From Delphinapterus leucas (Eukaryota; Chordata; Mammalia; Artiodactyla; Monodontidae), in assembly GCF_002288925.2 (NCBI RefSeq), contig NW_022098001.1:3154660-3218659 (forward strand): 64,000 nt of DNA. The letters are read 5' to 3'. The translations under genes and the position numbers were made by a program. Positions 23,892-35,937 of the stretch are shown here, in pieces. The notes below the pieces were generated by a model. The model saw only the letters and a list, made by a program, of their open reading frames with translations. It ran no database searches and had not been told where the DNA came from. Positions within the stretch are counted from its first letter, which is position 1, and the number at the start of each line of letters is the position of its first letter.

Positions 23892-25230
23892 AGGATCTTT
23901 GGACATGAGGCTTATTCACCTAGCATTAAGTCACATTTACAAGCCGATGCCTCATAAAGAAGAGTGATTGATGTCCTATTGTGGAAAAAAGTCCATGAAT
24001 GAGAGGTCAGACAACCTGGGGCTTATTTATGGCTCTGCGTTATTTGAATTTATTTGACTCCAGTCTTCTAGCAAGTTTTTATTAGATTTAGTTTATAGGT
24101 GTTCCAAGTCTAATATTCTTGGGTTTTTCTTAGTAAACATCAAAATATCCACAATACAAGAGCAGTTGATATTTTCATGCAAATCTTTTATAATTCGAAA
24201 AATAAATGTACAAATTATCAGATTAAATTTTATTCAGCATAATCTTAATTCTAGGTATGTATTATTTTCATATTTAACTTTTAAAATTGGCCATCTACTT
24301 ATTATATAGAAGTTTTTCTAAAATATAATTTGTTATTGACTAGCTCTTTATTCAACCTGGTTTATTTTTTGGATATTACAGACTTGACCTGAGCATGAGC
24401 TACCACAAATACTTCATGAAAATTGGTGAAATTTACATTTATTTCTCGGTAAAAATAAAGTAGGCAAATAGTATCACCATAGATTCATCACGAAGTTGTC
24501 AAAGTCACTTTATATTTCAATCAAGAGTCTGTCCAAGAATAAACAGGGATCAGTATTAGAGTATATTCATTATACCTAAGAAAATACACAATATTTCCAG
24601 AGCACTTAGAAAATTTAATCCCCAAAGCTTGACATTTACAAATATATCCTGATGTGCTCATCATAGACTGCACCATTAGTCTAGCTTTAATCCCTGAAAA
24701 ATATTAAACACTTAAACACCACTTAGTAGAAAAAAATCATTAAAATGGAATTGAAGTTCACATTGTTATTTGGAGAGGCTTGTGTTTACCATGTCCTATA
24801 AAAGTTCCAAGAAGACTATAACAAAAATACAAATATTGGCATGGGGCACACCACTTCTTTGCCTGCTTTTAAACAGATTCTGTGACGAAGTTAATTGACA
24901 TGAAAGAGAACATTAATAATACCAAATTCTCAAAGAGCATAAAACATAGATCTCTAGTGAAGTGATTTATCAGTTGACGAGCTTTCTCGCTTACCAATGA
25001 CCATTTCAGAGAAAACAGCAACACTGGCACATCACTGACTGCACCATCTCCATAATATGTTTTCATTCCAAACATGAACAGTTGTATCTGGGAAATATTC
25101 ATAACATGCCCAAGAAGTCTTTTTTTTTTTTTTACAGATATTACAAATTTATGGGTCAGTTCCATAGCAGGAAAATGCTTAAAAGAATTATGAATAGATA
25201 TTATATTTATAAAGAATTTAATAACATGGG
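23892..25230. other. No feature recognised
   Basis: AT-rich sequence without a recognised repeat. The 98-codon minus frame at 24869-25165 has no domain and overlaps a T run at 25121-25132. Confidence 0.45.
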
Positions 25231-25358
25231 GGGAGAGTTCCCTGGTGGCTTAGTGGTTAGGATTTGGTGCTTTCACTGCCATGGCCCAGGTTTAATCCCT
25301 GCTTGGGGAACTGACATCCCACAAGCCACGTGACGTAGCAAAAAAAAAAAAAAAAAAA
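25231..25358 (+). mobile_element. CHR-type SINE (CHR-1-like), short
   Basis: Starts GAGTTCCCTGGTGGCTTAGT and contains GGTGCTTTCACTGCCATGGC and ATCCCACAAGCCACGTGACG before an A18 tail. This is the short CHR-1-like variant common in cetaceans. ATGGGG occurs on both sides, but a longer target duplication cannot be confirmed. Confidence 0.9.
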
Positions 25359-26084
25359 TGGGGAAAATGTCACGATATCATGTCAGTGAAAAAGCATAAT
25401 ACAAAGCTGTATATATAGTGTAATGTCCACCATATATAACATCTATAAATATGAATACTAAAAGTACTAAAGGGAAGTTTATTAAAAGGAAATGTACTAA
25501 AAGATCATTCACAGTTACTTCTTAGTGTGACCTTGATTAGGTTCTTAATACTTTGCTATACTTTTCAAAGTATCTTTAATATTCATAGAAAGGAAAGGTG
25601 GGTAAGTATATAATACCAAATTTAAAAGTCTTTATCATGCTGAAAATTTCTAGCCATGATGATTAAAAGTAAAAGCAAAACCATTTAAAGGAGGAAAAAG
25701 AGTACTTCCATGCTCAATTTAGATAAATGAGACAGAATCAAATTCAAGTTAGAAAAATAATTTTTTTTAATTCAACCTTTAGCTAACCAGAGAAAAGTCT
25801 CTTTACTCAAAATGCTTTTCTTCACTAATAATAATCAACAAAAGACAAGAGTCATTGTCTATGCTCAGAATTGGAGTTTCAGTTTTTTCCTTTTTCTGTA
25901 CCTCATGTTTCTTCCTACAGATTCCTACAACTCAGTGTTTTTCATGTTATTGAAGCTTGTGTCATCCTGCTGAGAAGCATTTGAGGCTATGTTGTAACCA
26001 GGTTTATTATGAGACACCAAAACATTGTTGTTAGGTAGGGTCAGGCGCCTATGTTCACATCCTCCATTCAGCACTGAATGCTAC
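25359..26084. other. No feature recognised
   Basis: AT-rich non-repetitive sequence without a gene signal. Confidence 0.45.
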
Positions 26085-26200
26085 CCAGTTTCTTAACTTT
26101 TCTCTCAGTTTCCTCACCTGTGGAATGGGCATTATAACCTCAGAGGGTTTTAAGATGACTAAAGTGATAATTCTCATAAAGTTGCTAATACCCCTCGCAT
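26085..26200 (+). mobile_element. MIR SINE, 3' portion
   Basis: CTCAGTTTCCTCACCTGTGG, then AATGGGCATTATAACCTCAG, then AGGGTTTTAAGATGACTAAA match the core-to-3' part of MIR in sense orientation. Confidence 0.75.
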
Positions 26201-27050
26201 TTCCCCAAACCTTAGTCTTCCCCATCTTATCTCATGCCAGTTCAGTCCTTTCATTGGCTTGGCCCAAGTCCTTGAAGTCATCCTAATCCCTCCTTTCTCC
26301 ACACCCCACATTCAATCTGTCAGCAAATTCTGCTGTCTCTACCTTCAGAATAAATTCAGGCTCTGACCACTTCTCACCATCTCCACTGCCACCAACTTGG
26401 TGCCAGCCGTCATCTCGCTCCTGCACCAATGCAATGGTCTCCTAACTTTCACCCTTGCTCCCCACAATCTGTTCTATGGAAATCACGCTGTAAGCCGCAC
26501 CATGTCACGCCTTTCCCAAAACCCTTCAGTGGCTGTTCATCTTGCTCAGAGGAAAAAGTAAATTCTCAGCCAAGACCTGGAAGGTCTAACAAAAGCTGGT
26601 CCATCATTATGCCTCTGACCTTAGCCCCTACTGCTCTCCCCTGTGCCACTTGTCTCCAGAACAAAAGGCAAGGCTTGCTTTAGGACATCTGCACCTGCAG
26701 TTCCCTCTGCATGGCTCATTCCTCCCCTAGGCATTTATATGGTTTGCTCCCTTACCCTCTTCAAACCTTCATTCACATATAATCTTTTCCACAGGCTTTT
26801 CATATTCAAGATTGTAAATCCTCCCTTAGGACTCCCCATCCCATTTCCTGACTCTTTCTCTCTTCAACTTGTATCATTTTCTCATTTACTGTGTAAATTG
26901 TTTGCTTATGCTATTTAGAATATCACTCTATGAAGGCAAGAATTTGATATATAAATGGGGCTTTAACAATGCCTCATACCTAGTAGTTAAACTTTTATGA
27001 ATGAGTGAATAAATGGATGAATGAATGAGTACATGCCCTTAGGACAGTGC
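26201..27050 (-). mobile_element. L2 LINE, long fragment
   Basis: One of the best preserved L2 copies here. Antisense L2 landmarks occur in the correct order: AATGGTCTCCTAACT, TGTCACGCC with AAACCCTTCAGTGGCT, GGTCTAACAAAAGCTGGTCC, CACCTGCAGTTCCCTCTGC, CAAACCTTCATTCACATATA, then the TCACTCTATGAAGGCAAG and TGAATGAGTGAATAAATGGA end. The plus-strand frames at 26429-26918 are antisense to the L2 coding region and are not genes. Confidence 0.85.
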
Positions 27051-28709
27051 CTAGAGATAGCAAGTACTCTATGCATTTTAACTATTCTCATGCTCTGTGA
27101 GAATATCATCGAATTGTGAAATCATAAAGTTAGAAAGAACTTAAACCATTTACTTAATCTACATTTTTGAAAGGTGATCATTTGATCTTTAAGTAATCTC
27201 TTTCTCAATAAGTCATTTGCTACCAAAGAGCACCCAGTTTCTTTTTTTCTATTTGTTTTTTATTCTATTTGTTAGCCAGTGACAGGCTGTAATGTGTCTC
27301 CTGGTAAGTTCTATTCATTGATGCTCTGGTTATATTCTGCAGCTACTCTAAGTGTGCCCATCTTCTACATGAGGGAGCATTCTGAATATCTGAAAGTAGT
27401 TAGAATGTCCCATTTAAGTCTTTTTCTCATAAATATTGTAAGCTCGTACACATCTTTCATTACACCCAGAAGTGAGCACAGAGGTGGCTACACCAGTATA
27501 TTTCCATTATTGCAAACCAACCATTAATATTTTATCCAGTGTCATCACACCATTAGCTTATGTTGAACTGGCTGTAGTTTAAGATGGCCAAATGATGTTT
27601 ATAATTTGTGTATTTTTCCCGACATTAGCTCCTTTTAAAGGAGTTCTCTCCCATTCCATTCTATACATTTCCCACAAATACAGAACAATCTTCATTGAGA
27701 TCCTGTCCTCTTAAGTTTAGAAATTAAATAGTGAAGTATTACAGTGGTGATGCTATAAACTCTCAGGCTATGAAAGAAAAATAATAAATTTTACCATCTA
27801 TAATCAGAAACACTTGTTATATATTTAAAGCAGGTAACTTCCATAAATTATCTTTTTCCACCACACTGTCTTCTGCTAAAATTTTCAGAATTTGTGGTAA
27901 AAAGGATCCCATCTTCCGTGAAACATCTTCCCACACCCTCTCAGGAACTCTACACTCTAAACACACCTCATCGGTCTCACTGTGGTAAACCTGTCCTTCT
28001 GTCTACCACCAAAGCAGGATCTCAAGAACACATACAACTACAAAAAGACTCCTCACAAAGATTGTGTGATTAAATGATTCTCATGATGTGAACTGAAAAC
28101 GTTGAGTAGAAACCTTGATTTCATAAATTGCTTTCTTGAGCTATGATTTCTGTAACCTCATTGTTCAACTCCTTTGTTTATCATTAAAAGCATGCTCATA
28201 GCATGATATCTAATAATACCAACAGTGGAATAAGATAGCTTTAGTAGGATGCATTTTGAACTCCTTACAAGACACATTATAAATGTATTTATGAGTTGAA
28301 GAATAGATAAATTCAAGCAGTTAAAAAGTGTTTAATAGCAGAACAGCTTATTCCCTGTACTAAAATGCTTTTCAATTTATCATAACCCTCCCAAAGTCAG
28401 CTCTCAACATAGCTAAGGAGAAACAGACTTTATTCTACTCTGAAGATTCAATACACATGTTTAGGTACAAGACAAATTAGTAGCCAGGAAGATGACAAAG
28501 CTTACACACCCAGAAGCAGAACCATGTATATTGCCATCAAAAGAGATTTGCTGAATAGATTTTATGCCTCTCACAGAGTTTACACCTAATTATCCAAACC
28601 GGATATGAGAGACATGCATACATGCATATGGCGCAGCAGATAATGAAATGATAATCAAAATATTTTTCATTTTCATTTAAAGGATTTTGGCTAAGAGAAG
28701 TTCCCTAGA
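27051..28709. other. No feature recognised
   Basis: About 1.7 kb of AT-rich sequence with no recognised repeat or gene. The 82-codon plus frame at 27279-27527 shows no motif. Confidence 0.45.
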
Positions 28710-28890
28710 TTTAGCAAATAAATATAGGATGACCAGTTAAATATGAATTTCAGATAAACAATGAATCATTTTTTAGTTTACATGTCTCCAATAGTGCATA
28801 AGACATACACACACCAAAAAATTATTCATTATTTATCTGAAATTCAAATTTAAATGTGTGTTCTCTATTTTATCTGTCAGCCTTAGGCTA
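28710..28890. repeat. Long imperfect palindrome, ancient MITE-like repeat
   Basis: The left arm (28737-28787, containing GAATTTCAGATAAACAATGA) and the right arm (28801-28853, containing TTATCTGAAATTCAAATTTA) are diverged reverse complements over about 50 bp around a short loop. Weaker symmetry extends into the flanks. Similar palindromes recur widely in placental genomes; I recognise the type but cannot name the family with certainty. Confidence 0.7.
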
Positions 28891-29090
28891 AGATCAAAGT
28901 AACATGACTGTGATTGGAGTCACATCAATGCAAAGGTATGTAAATAAAGTTTTGGTCCAGGCAACAAAATACAAAATGGGCTGCATGCCAAAGCTAGGGG
29001 CCAGAGGGCAGAACTCACAAATTAAAAAATCACAAAAACTGGTTCCACTCTTCTGGGGCCATTCAGTGAGATCAAGAATATAAAAAGGGG

Positions 29091-29297
29091 GCTTTCCTGG
29101 TGGCGCAGTGGTTGAGAGTCCGCCTGCCGATGCAGGGGATGCGGGTTCGTGCCCCGGTCCAGGAAGATCCCACATGCCGTGGAGCGGCTGGGCCCATGAG
29201 CCATGGCCGCTGAGCCTGTGTGTCCGGAGCCTGTGCTCCGCAACAGGAGAGGCCACAACAGTGAGAGGCCCGCGTACTGCAAAAAAAAAAAAAAAAA
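29091..29297 (+). mobile_element. CHR-2 SINE with perfect target duplication
   Basis: A complete plus-strand CHR-2 SINE: GCTTTCCTGGTGGCGCAGTG head, B-box GGGTTCGTGCCC, body ATCCCACATGCC, then GAGAGGCCCGCGTACTGC and an A19 tail. AAGAATATAAAAAGGGG is perfectly duplicated at 29074-29090 and 29298-29314 (17 bp). It is only slightly diverged from the other CHR-2 copies and so is recent. Frames of 95-120 codons on both strands across it are artefacts. Confidence 0.97.
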
Positions 29298-29314
29298 AAG
29301 AATATAAAAAGGGG

Positions 29315-31149
29315 TCACAGCGTTCAGAGAAAGAGATATTGTGGGGGAATCTCAGTGCAAGTAAGGGGTTCAGCCAGAGCCCTTGGAGGGTCTAATTCTC
29401 TCCATAGTTGGGGGATTCCATGGACTAATAAAGTGGCCTATTTCCGGACAATAAAGAGAGGACAGGGCTAGGTTGGCAAAGGAATTATACTTCTACTAGT
29501 AAAAGTCAAGGAATGTTTGATTCCCATGGACCAAATTGTGGGCCTGTGGGGAAAGAGGTGATCTGGAGCACAAGAGAACTTGGGTGCAGCACCAAGTTGG
29601 AAGATCACTGAACACTAGGGCTGAGGGCAGAAGGAAGACATTACTCACGCCATGACAGCTGCCACTACAAAGGGCTACTCAGTGGTCTTTAAAGCACCCA
29701 CAGGAGAAAGTATCAGCTACAACCACCTGCCAAGTTAGAGTGAGAAGCCAGCTTATGAAGATCTCAGTCCCCAGCCAGGAAAGAACTTCCCTTTTCTATT
29801 CCCCTTTCTTCCCTACTCCCTTTTCAACCATGGCATGGTCAAAAACTATAGTTTGATGAGTCCGAGTTCAGGAAAGTTAACCGATAAGTTTCTCTTTCTT
29901 CTCTCCAAATGCCCCAGCCTACCATCTACAGGTCTCAGCCTCTTACTCTGGATTAAAAATCAAAATGCTAATTAATATCTTGCACTGGATTATTTGAAAA
30001 ATTTTGCACCATGACTGTGTCATATCTCTTAAAGTAATGGCATACTGTAATAGTGAACATAAACACTTTGAGGTCTGCTAAGTTTTAATCTGATAGAGAA
30101 AAGTTTTCTCCAACTAAGTAAATTATAAAGGAGCAGTGGGAGACAAAACTAAAACTGCTTAGATTATATCCAGTGATTCAGGTGGTTCATATGGTAATAT
30201 TGGGACAGAGATGAAGATGCCCTTTCTGTGAGAACCAGGTCGGCTGAAACAGCTTTCAGGATAACTCCATCTGTGTCTACCTGTCCACCATGTTGATTCA
30301 CCAAGAAAAACACTACCAGCTACTGTACTGGCGGCTTTTGCCATGCTGCACTTCTTTTGCTGGACAAACATAGAGCTGGTGTCAATTTCAGAAGCCTATA
30401 TACCATTGAATGCATTTAAAAGCATATCAATGAACACTTATTTTTACTCTTGATACTCAGCAACAATGTGAAGAGACTGTACATAAGAATATTTCTAAAT
30501 TTGTCTGAGATTTTTCAGAACTAAAGGTTTTCCTTTGAGTCACTTTTCTCTCCAAAGACTTCATTTAGGTTTTTGCCCCCCCTACTTTTTTGTGCCAGTT
30601 TCACCCAACTCTTGAGGACTCCTAGATTCCTTTCTTCAAGAAAAGGAACAAATGCTCGACAGATTAACCTCCAAACACTGAGAACAAGAAAGACATATAA
30701 ACGTATCTGGAATCAGTAACAAAATCTATTGCAATCATGTATAACACAAGAAAGTCCTGACACAGCCAAAACACGATGCTAGCCAAACACTGCACAATGC
30801 TGAAGGCAGCAGTCGAGTTTGAAAATAAAAATAGTAGGTAGTATCAGCATAGACAGAATGCACAAATTCCTGTAATATAATTATCTTACTGGGAATGCAA
30901 GAAAAAGCCAAAAGTAGTGACCTGATCTATTACATGCATCTATCTTCTACAATTTGCAAATGTCCAAAATGGATAGAAGCAGCTATCCTGTTATATTTTC
31001 TTTGTTATTTTCTTTTATAATAAAAAGAATAATGTCACATTTGGGGGAAAAAAGGGCAAGAGGTACTTTTTAACAAAAGTAAAATTATATATAATATCTT
31101 GTGAGTCCCTCAGTGTAATTCAGATTTATATATCTAAAAGTATTATTTT
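29315..31149. other. No feature recognised
   Basis: No repeat is recognised over about 1.8 kb. A minus-strand 70-codon frame at 30159-30371 has no known domain and no splice or promoter context that I can support. Confidence 0.45.
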
Positions 31150-31230
31150 GGTTTTTCTAATTTTTCATCTTTTACTGAGATATAATTGACATACAACATT
31201 GTACTAGTTTTAGGTGTACAACAATGTTTT
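31150..31230 (-). mobile_element. Old L1 3'UTR, left piece
   Basis: TTTTACTGAGATATAATTGA and ACAACATTGTACTAGTTTTA are the antisense of the L1M 3' end. The element is interrupted by a SINE and resumes at 31547. Confidence 0.8.
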
Positions 31231-31546
31231 TTTGTTTGTTTTGTTGTTGTTGTTGGGGGTAGGAGTTTATTAATTTATTTTTGCTGTGTTGGGTCTTCGT
31301 TTCTGTGCGAGGGCTTTCTCTAGTTGTGGTGAGCGGGGGCCACTCTTCATCGCGGTGCGCGGGCCTCTCACTGCTGTGGCCTCTCCCACTACAGAGCACA
31401 GGCTTCGGACGCGCAGGCTCAGCGGCCATGGCTCACGGGCCTAGTTGCTCCGCAGCATGTGGGATCCTCCCAGACCAGGGCTCGAACCTGTGTCCCCTGC
31501 ATTAGCAGGCAGATTCTCAACCACTGCGCCACCAGGGAAGCCCCCC
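31231..31546 (-). mobile_element. CHR SINE, long form, inserted in L1
   Basis: Minus-strand SINE with the longer CHR body (TTGGGTCTTCG, GAGCGGGGGCCACTC) and the standard head at its right end (antisense of GGCTTCCCTGGTGGCGCAG). It appears internally shortened relative to the long CHR consensus. CAACAATGTTTT (31219-31230) and CAACATAATGTTTT (31547-31560) look like a decayed target duplication, so this copy is older than the CHR-2 at 29 kb. Confidence 0.88.
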
Positions 31547-31970
31547 CAACATAATGTTTTGATATATGTACCTATTGCAAAAGGAGTACCACAATAAGTT
31601 TACTTAACATCCATCACCACACATAGTTACAATTTTTTTCTTTTGATGAAAAGTTTTAATATCTAATTTTCAAATACACAATAGAGTATTGTTAACTATG
31701 GTTTCCATGGCTGTACATTACATCCCCATGACTTATTTATTATATAACTGAAAGCTTGTACCTTTTGACTACCTACACCCATTTTGCCCACTTCCCATCC
31801 CCGACCCCTGGTAACCACAAATCTGTTCTCTGTGTCTATGAGGGTTTTTTTTTCCTTTGATTCCACATATAAGTGATGTCATACAGTATTTGTCTTTGTC
31901 TGGCTTATTTCACTTAGCATAATGCCCTCAAGGTCCATCCATGTTGTTGCACATGGCAGGATATTTTTCT
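31547..31970 (-). mobile_element. Old L1 3'UTR and ORF2 end, right piece
   Basis: Continuation of the L1 split by the SINE. It contains the antisense of the 3'UTR (ACCACAATAAGTTTACTTAA) and of the ORF2 terminus (TTGATTCCACATATAAGTGA), and stops near 31970. It is a 5'-truncated copy of about 0.5 kb in total. Confidence 0.85.
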
Positions 31971-32699
31971 TGTAAGTTTTAGGGCAATAACCAAGAGGTG
32001 GTATTTATTGTGCTTTTAAACATTTCTGAAAAGCTATGCACTAAGAGAGGCCAGTCCTTCAGAAGAAATTTTAAAAGAAAAAAAAAAAATACTGTTAGTG
32101 GGTTACAAATTAGAAGCCCTGGCTGCCATCTCGTAACTTGAATCCTAGTTTAAGTGACTACATACAAACGTGAGAGAACCTGAGAAAATCTGGCGCACAC
32201 ACACCCACAACCACACTTACCTTTGCTCCTTTCTAAACTGTTTATGGTACAGAAGCATTCATGGCAATGACAAATTCCACCTCAGAGCCATAGTCTAGAA
32301 AGAGTGTCTAAAACATATTTGTCTGTAATTTCCCCTTCCCACCCTACCCTTTCCCAGTACGAGGTTTTTCAGTGGAATAAGCAAGACTGGATGCAATATA
32401 ACTGAAAATTCAAGTTAAATTCCAGCTTTCTTATGCAGGTTAATCACGACAAAGTTTTTGAGCCAACTGATTGCAAATAAACTAAGCTCTGCCACATAAC
32501 CATTTTAGTTCTATTATGAGCTTCTCTTTGAAAGCTACTCCTATAACAGCTATAGTAGAACATTAAATTACACTTTCCAAGTGTTGGGACTTTCCTTTGG
32601 CCTTAATGGCAATGAGCTTAAGGGGCTCAGGCTCATTTATTACAATTCCCCTTTCTTTCTGATGGTTAAATTTACACTATTGTTATTGCATATAACTTA
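31971..32699. other. No feature recognised
   Basis: Non-repetitive AT-rich sequence with an A13 run at 32080-32092. No gene signal. Confidence 0.45.
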
Positions 32700-33310
32700 T
32701 TTACCTTTTAAATTCAAAACATATTTATGAACAGACTTGAAAATTCAGAGAAATAGAAACAAAGGGAAAATCAGTTTTCCTACCAACTACCTTCAATTAC
32801 TTTTTCTAACAGTTATGGTCTTTTGTCTTCTAAGCTCTTGACAAAAATATGTGCGCTTAAAATAAAATTGTATATATGGCTTTATATCCTATTCTTCTCA
32901 CTTAGCATTATTCCATTAGCATTTTCCATGTTCTTATATTATCTTTTTAAATATCTTAAGTGGTACATAATATTTTAATGAGTGAATGTACCATGGTTTA
33001 TTTAATTTTTTCCTTGTTATTGGACATTCTGTTTCCAGTTTCTCACAATTATTAATGATGATCCTATGAACTTCTTTGAATGAAAGCTCCTTTTTATATT
33101 TAGGATTGTTTTATTATGGTAGATTCTCAGGGGTGGAATTGCTGTTCAGAGGACATCAGGTTTCTTAAGGCTCTTCGTACATATTGATAAATTGCTATCT
33201 AGAAAGGTCATACCAGTTAACTCTGCCACCAGCAATAATTGGAGCATTCCATCATATACTTAATGTTTTCATCCCAGGCTCATTAGCATCTTTGCTAACA
33301 TGATAGGTAA
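32700..33310 (-). mobile_element. Ancient L1 (L1ME type) fragment
   Basis: Antisense of an old L1 3' region: TCTTCTCACTTAGCATTATT, CCATGGTTTATTTAATT, GGGGTGGAATTGCTGTTC, then CATACCAGTTAACTCTGCCA. These are in the order of the ORF2 C-terminus and are very diverged. Confidence 0.7.
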
Positions 33311-34000
33311 AAAATTGAATATCATAACAGGTTTTAGTTCATCTAACAAAAATTAGACATATATGCCCATAAAGACTTAGAAACCTTACAAGGCCCTTTA
33401 AGGAAATAGTCATCTTCCAAATCCTTCCCTGCCTCACAAACACCCAATAACCATTTCCTACTTCCCAAAGACAGAACATGTTCTAGCCACTGTCGTTGCC
33501 TTGTCTTTTGACTGTGTAACCACAAGTTTATGGGCCTGGAGCAACATGAAATATCTCCCTTTCTATTTTGACTGCTGACCTATCAAGTGAGGCAGTCCAC
33601 CTTGGCATGACAATGAAAGGAAGGTGTCCTTATGTTGGTGTGCAATAACATGCCCCCTCATAAGGTCAGGATGTTAAAAAATCTTTTGTCTTGATTCTTG
33701 TCCCATGACATTTCACTCAATCATCTATCCCCGGGCCACTCTCCCAGCCTTGTTCCAACAACCCAGTAACCTATAAGAACAATGATGGGGCCAATCGTCC
33801 TTGCTTAGCTCTGCTCGTGGAGCTGATTTTTATCATCTTCAACAGTCCAGATGCATTCAGTTAGTTGAATTACTGCTGCCTTCTCTCAAGAAAACCTTGT
33901 AGGTATTGGTCCTCTCCATCGCTTACCTTTGTTCTTCCAGAGTGAAGTACTCAAATAGCACACATCACAATGAGGAAATGCCAAGGCTGGGGTGGGATGG
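33311..34000. other. Unassigned, with weak LTR-like features
   Basis: A TATA-like CCTATAAGAAC at about 33771 is followed by CTTGCTTAGCTCTGCTCG and a pyrimidine-rich stretch. The general look is of an old solo LTR on the plus strand, but I cannot place TG...CA ends or a family. Confidence 0.2.
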
Positions 34001-34215
34001 GAATTCTGACCTCTATTATTCTCTGGTGTGACCGTACTGTCACTTTCTGATGTAACTCTGGGTAAGGTCCCTAATCTCCCTGTGGTTGAATTTTCTTGCC
34101 TGAAAAATGGGAATAATAATAGTATCTACCTCACAGGGCTATTGTAATGATTAAATGAGCTGGTATGTATGTGTAACACTTAGAAAATGAGTGTCTCCCA
34201 CATAAAGCACCATAT
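34001..34215 (+). mobile_element. MIR SINE
   Basis: TGTAACTCTGGGTAAGGTCC, CCTGAAAAATGGGAATAATA, TATCTACCTCACAGGGC and GATTAAATGAGCTGG follow the MIR core and 3' half in sense orientation. A clear copy. Confidence 0.85.
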
Positions 34216-34444
34216 ATTTGCAAGCTATAACTACAATTTCATTCCACTTAATTCCTGCCACCTGAAATGAATCCTAGTTTATAGTTTCTTGCTGTATATG
34301 TTTTGTATAACTTAACTCTATATTACCTTCAAGGGTGGCATAGAACCTGGTTATTAAATTTCCTTCTAATGTAACACAGCGGTAAAAAAAGTTTTTTCTC
34401 ATTGAGCCTGGTAGAGTGGTAAGGGTTTCGTGTGGTGGTCAGCT

Positions 34445-34640
34445 ATTGCAGTCTAAGTACATGGGCTCTGAGACCATATAGATATGAGCTCAACTCCCAG
34501 TTCCAAGTTACTAGCCCACTGACTTTGACCCAGTCACTAGATCTCCCTGATTCTAGTTATTTTCATCCTTTCTCAGAGGTTACTCTAAGAGTTGAATAAA
34601 ACAAAGAAGATAATATAACTGAAGTGATTCTAACATATAT
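34445..34640 (+). mobile_element. MIR SINE
   Basis: ACATGGGCTCTGAGACCATA, ACTTTGACCCAGTCACTAG, then a TTCATCCTTTCTCAGAGGTT 3' half. Sense orientation, and more decayed than the neighbouring MIR 230 bp upstream. Confidence 0.65.
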
Positions 34641-35388
34641 TACTTGTTAAATAGATGTTAGGTGTCTCTTTTCCATTTCCCTTCATCTTTAAAACATCAC
34701 TCTTGAATCTTCACATTTAGTTGTTTGACATATATATAAAATGTATTAAATGATAGCCATTAATCCAGGCACTGAGATAGAAGTTCTCACAGTCTGATAA
34801 GAGATTAAACAACTAATTATAGTGTAGTGTAAAATGTGCCTTAGAGTTCAACTAATTCTTAGTGAAAAAATGAACAAATGGTTAAGTGAAAAGCTTAACC
34901 TATATTGTGTAACTCTTTCTGGAGATTTCAACTTAAAGTTATCACTTATCCTATATTGGCAAAGACTAAAAATTCCAGTTCATGTATATGTTAGCACAAT
35001 ATGCCTAATGTATGTCTGTGGCTAGAATAGAGAAGAGTAAGATCTGGGAGATTGAAAATGGAGTATGTAGACCTTGAAGAGTAGAATGACATCATGGTTT
35101 TTGTGCCTCAAAAAAAAAGTGTTTCAAAGTAGAAAAATCTTCAGTAATTTGTTTTTTATAAACACCCAGTTCCACATTGGCAGTGTATTCAAACAGTTCC
35201 ATGAGAAAATGCCATTAGCACAAAATATAATATCTCATAAGACTTCTAAATATCCTTTGACTGTTTCCTTTTCCAAGTTTCCAATAAGAACTTAATTGTG
35301 AGATAAGGCAAAAGCACAAAATTTTTCCAATTTCAGAAAAATAAATAGACATCATTAAAGTTAAATCTAAAAATATATTCACCTATCA
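34641..35388. other. No firm feature
   Basis: 34765-34830 (CCAGGCACTGAGATAGAAGT, then AGTCTGATAAGAG) faintly resembles an L2-type repeat. The frames at 34834-35025 and 35074-35295 have no motif. Confidence 0.35.
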
Positions 35389-35617
35389 TCATCCATCTTT
35401 ACTTAGAAAACAATAGTTGCCTATCCAAACAGAGAATTTGATTGATCCTAGGTTCTCAAAACACACATGAATGGTTTTGGACAGATGTTTCATCAATGAC
35501 AAATTGTCCTTGAGGGAAATACGACCACCTTGGAAAAAAGCCACATATCCAAATTCTTTTAGTTTCAGCAGCACTCGTTTGAAACTATTTTCTAATCTTA
35601 AATTTCTAAGTAAACTT
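35389..35617 (-). other. Exon-like open segment, minus strand (unidentified)
   Basis: A minus-strand frame stays open for 229 nt. Its start is immediately preceded by TATTTATTTTTACAG, a textbook splice-acceptor sequence, and it ends at a TGA at 35389-35391. Codon composition looks protein-like, with mixed third positions. The 109-codon frame upstream (35806-36135) could splice in with matching phase through a weak donor AAG|GTTGGA at 35855/35854. I recognise no protein family, and two open frames plus one acceptor can arise by chance. It is recorded only as a candidate. Confidence 0.2.
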
Positions 35618-35937
35618 CTGTAAAAATAAATATTAACTCTTTTTCAATCAGATTTAAATAAATCCTATAAAGGCTAAGATTACGGTTTTAAGTGACCCAC
35701 TAATCAACTCTCCAATTTTTATGGCAATAATATTATTGGCAAGAGTTTGCAAAGTGGTTGATGGCATCAACCACAGAGCTCTGTTTATAAATACATATTA
35801 TCACATTAGGGGCACACTGTTTTGATTTTTAGAGCATTCCATTTAAGTTCCAACCTTGAACTGATCTGATTAATACTTTTTCTTCTAATCTGATCTACAA
35901 TACTTAATGATTGTATTTCATTTATGACAACATTCAG

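Noticed and set aside
26429..26918. Plus-strand frames of 84-91 codons as a gene
   Set aside because: They are antisense to an L2 LINE coding region.
29091..29180. Functional tRNA gene
   Set aside because: A- and B-box-like sequence is present, but it is the head of a CHR SINE without a tRNA cloverleaf.
30159..30371. Minus-strand 70-codon frame as a small gene or processed pseudogene
   Set aside because: Reads like a plausible peptide, but no family, poly-A tail, target duplication or splice context supports it.
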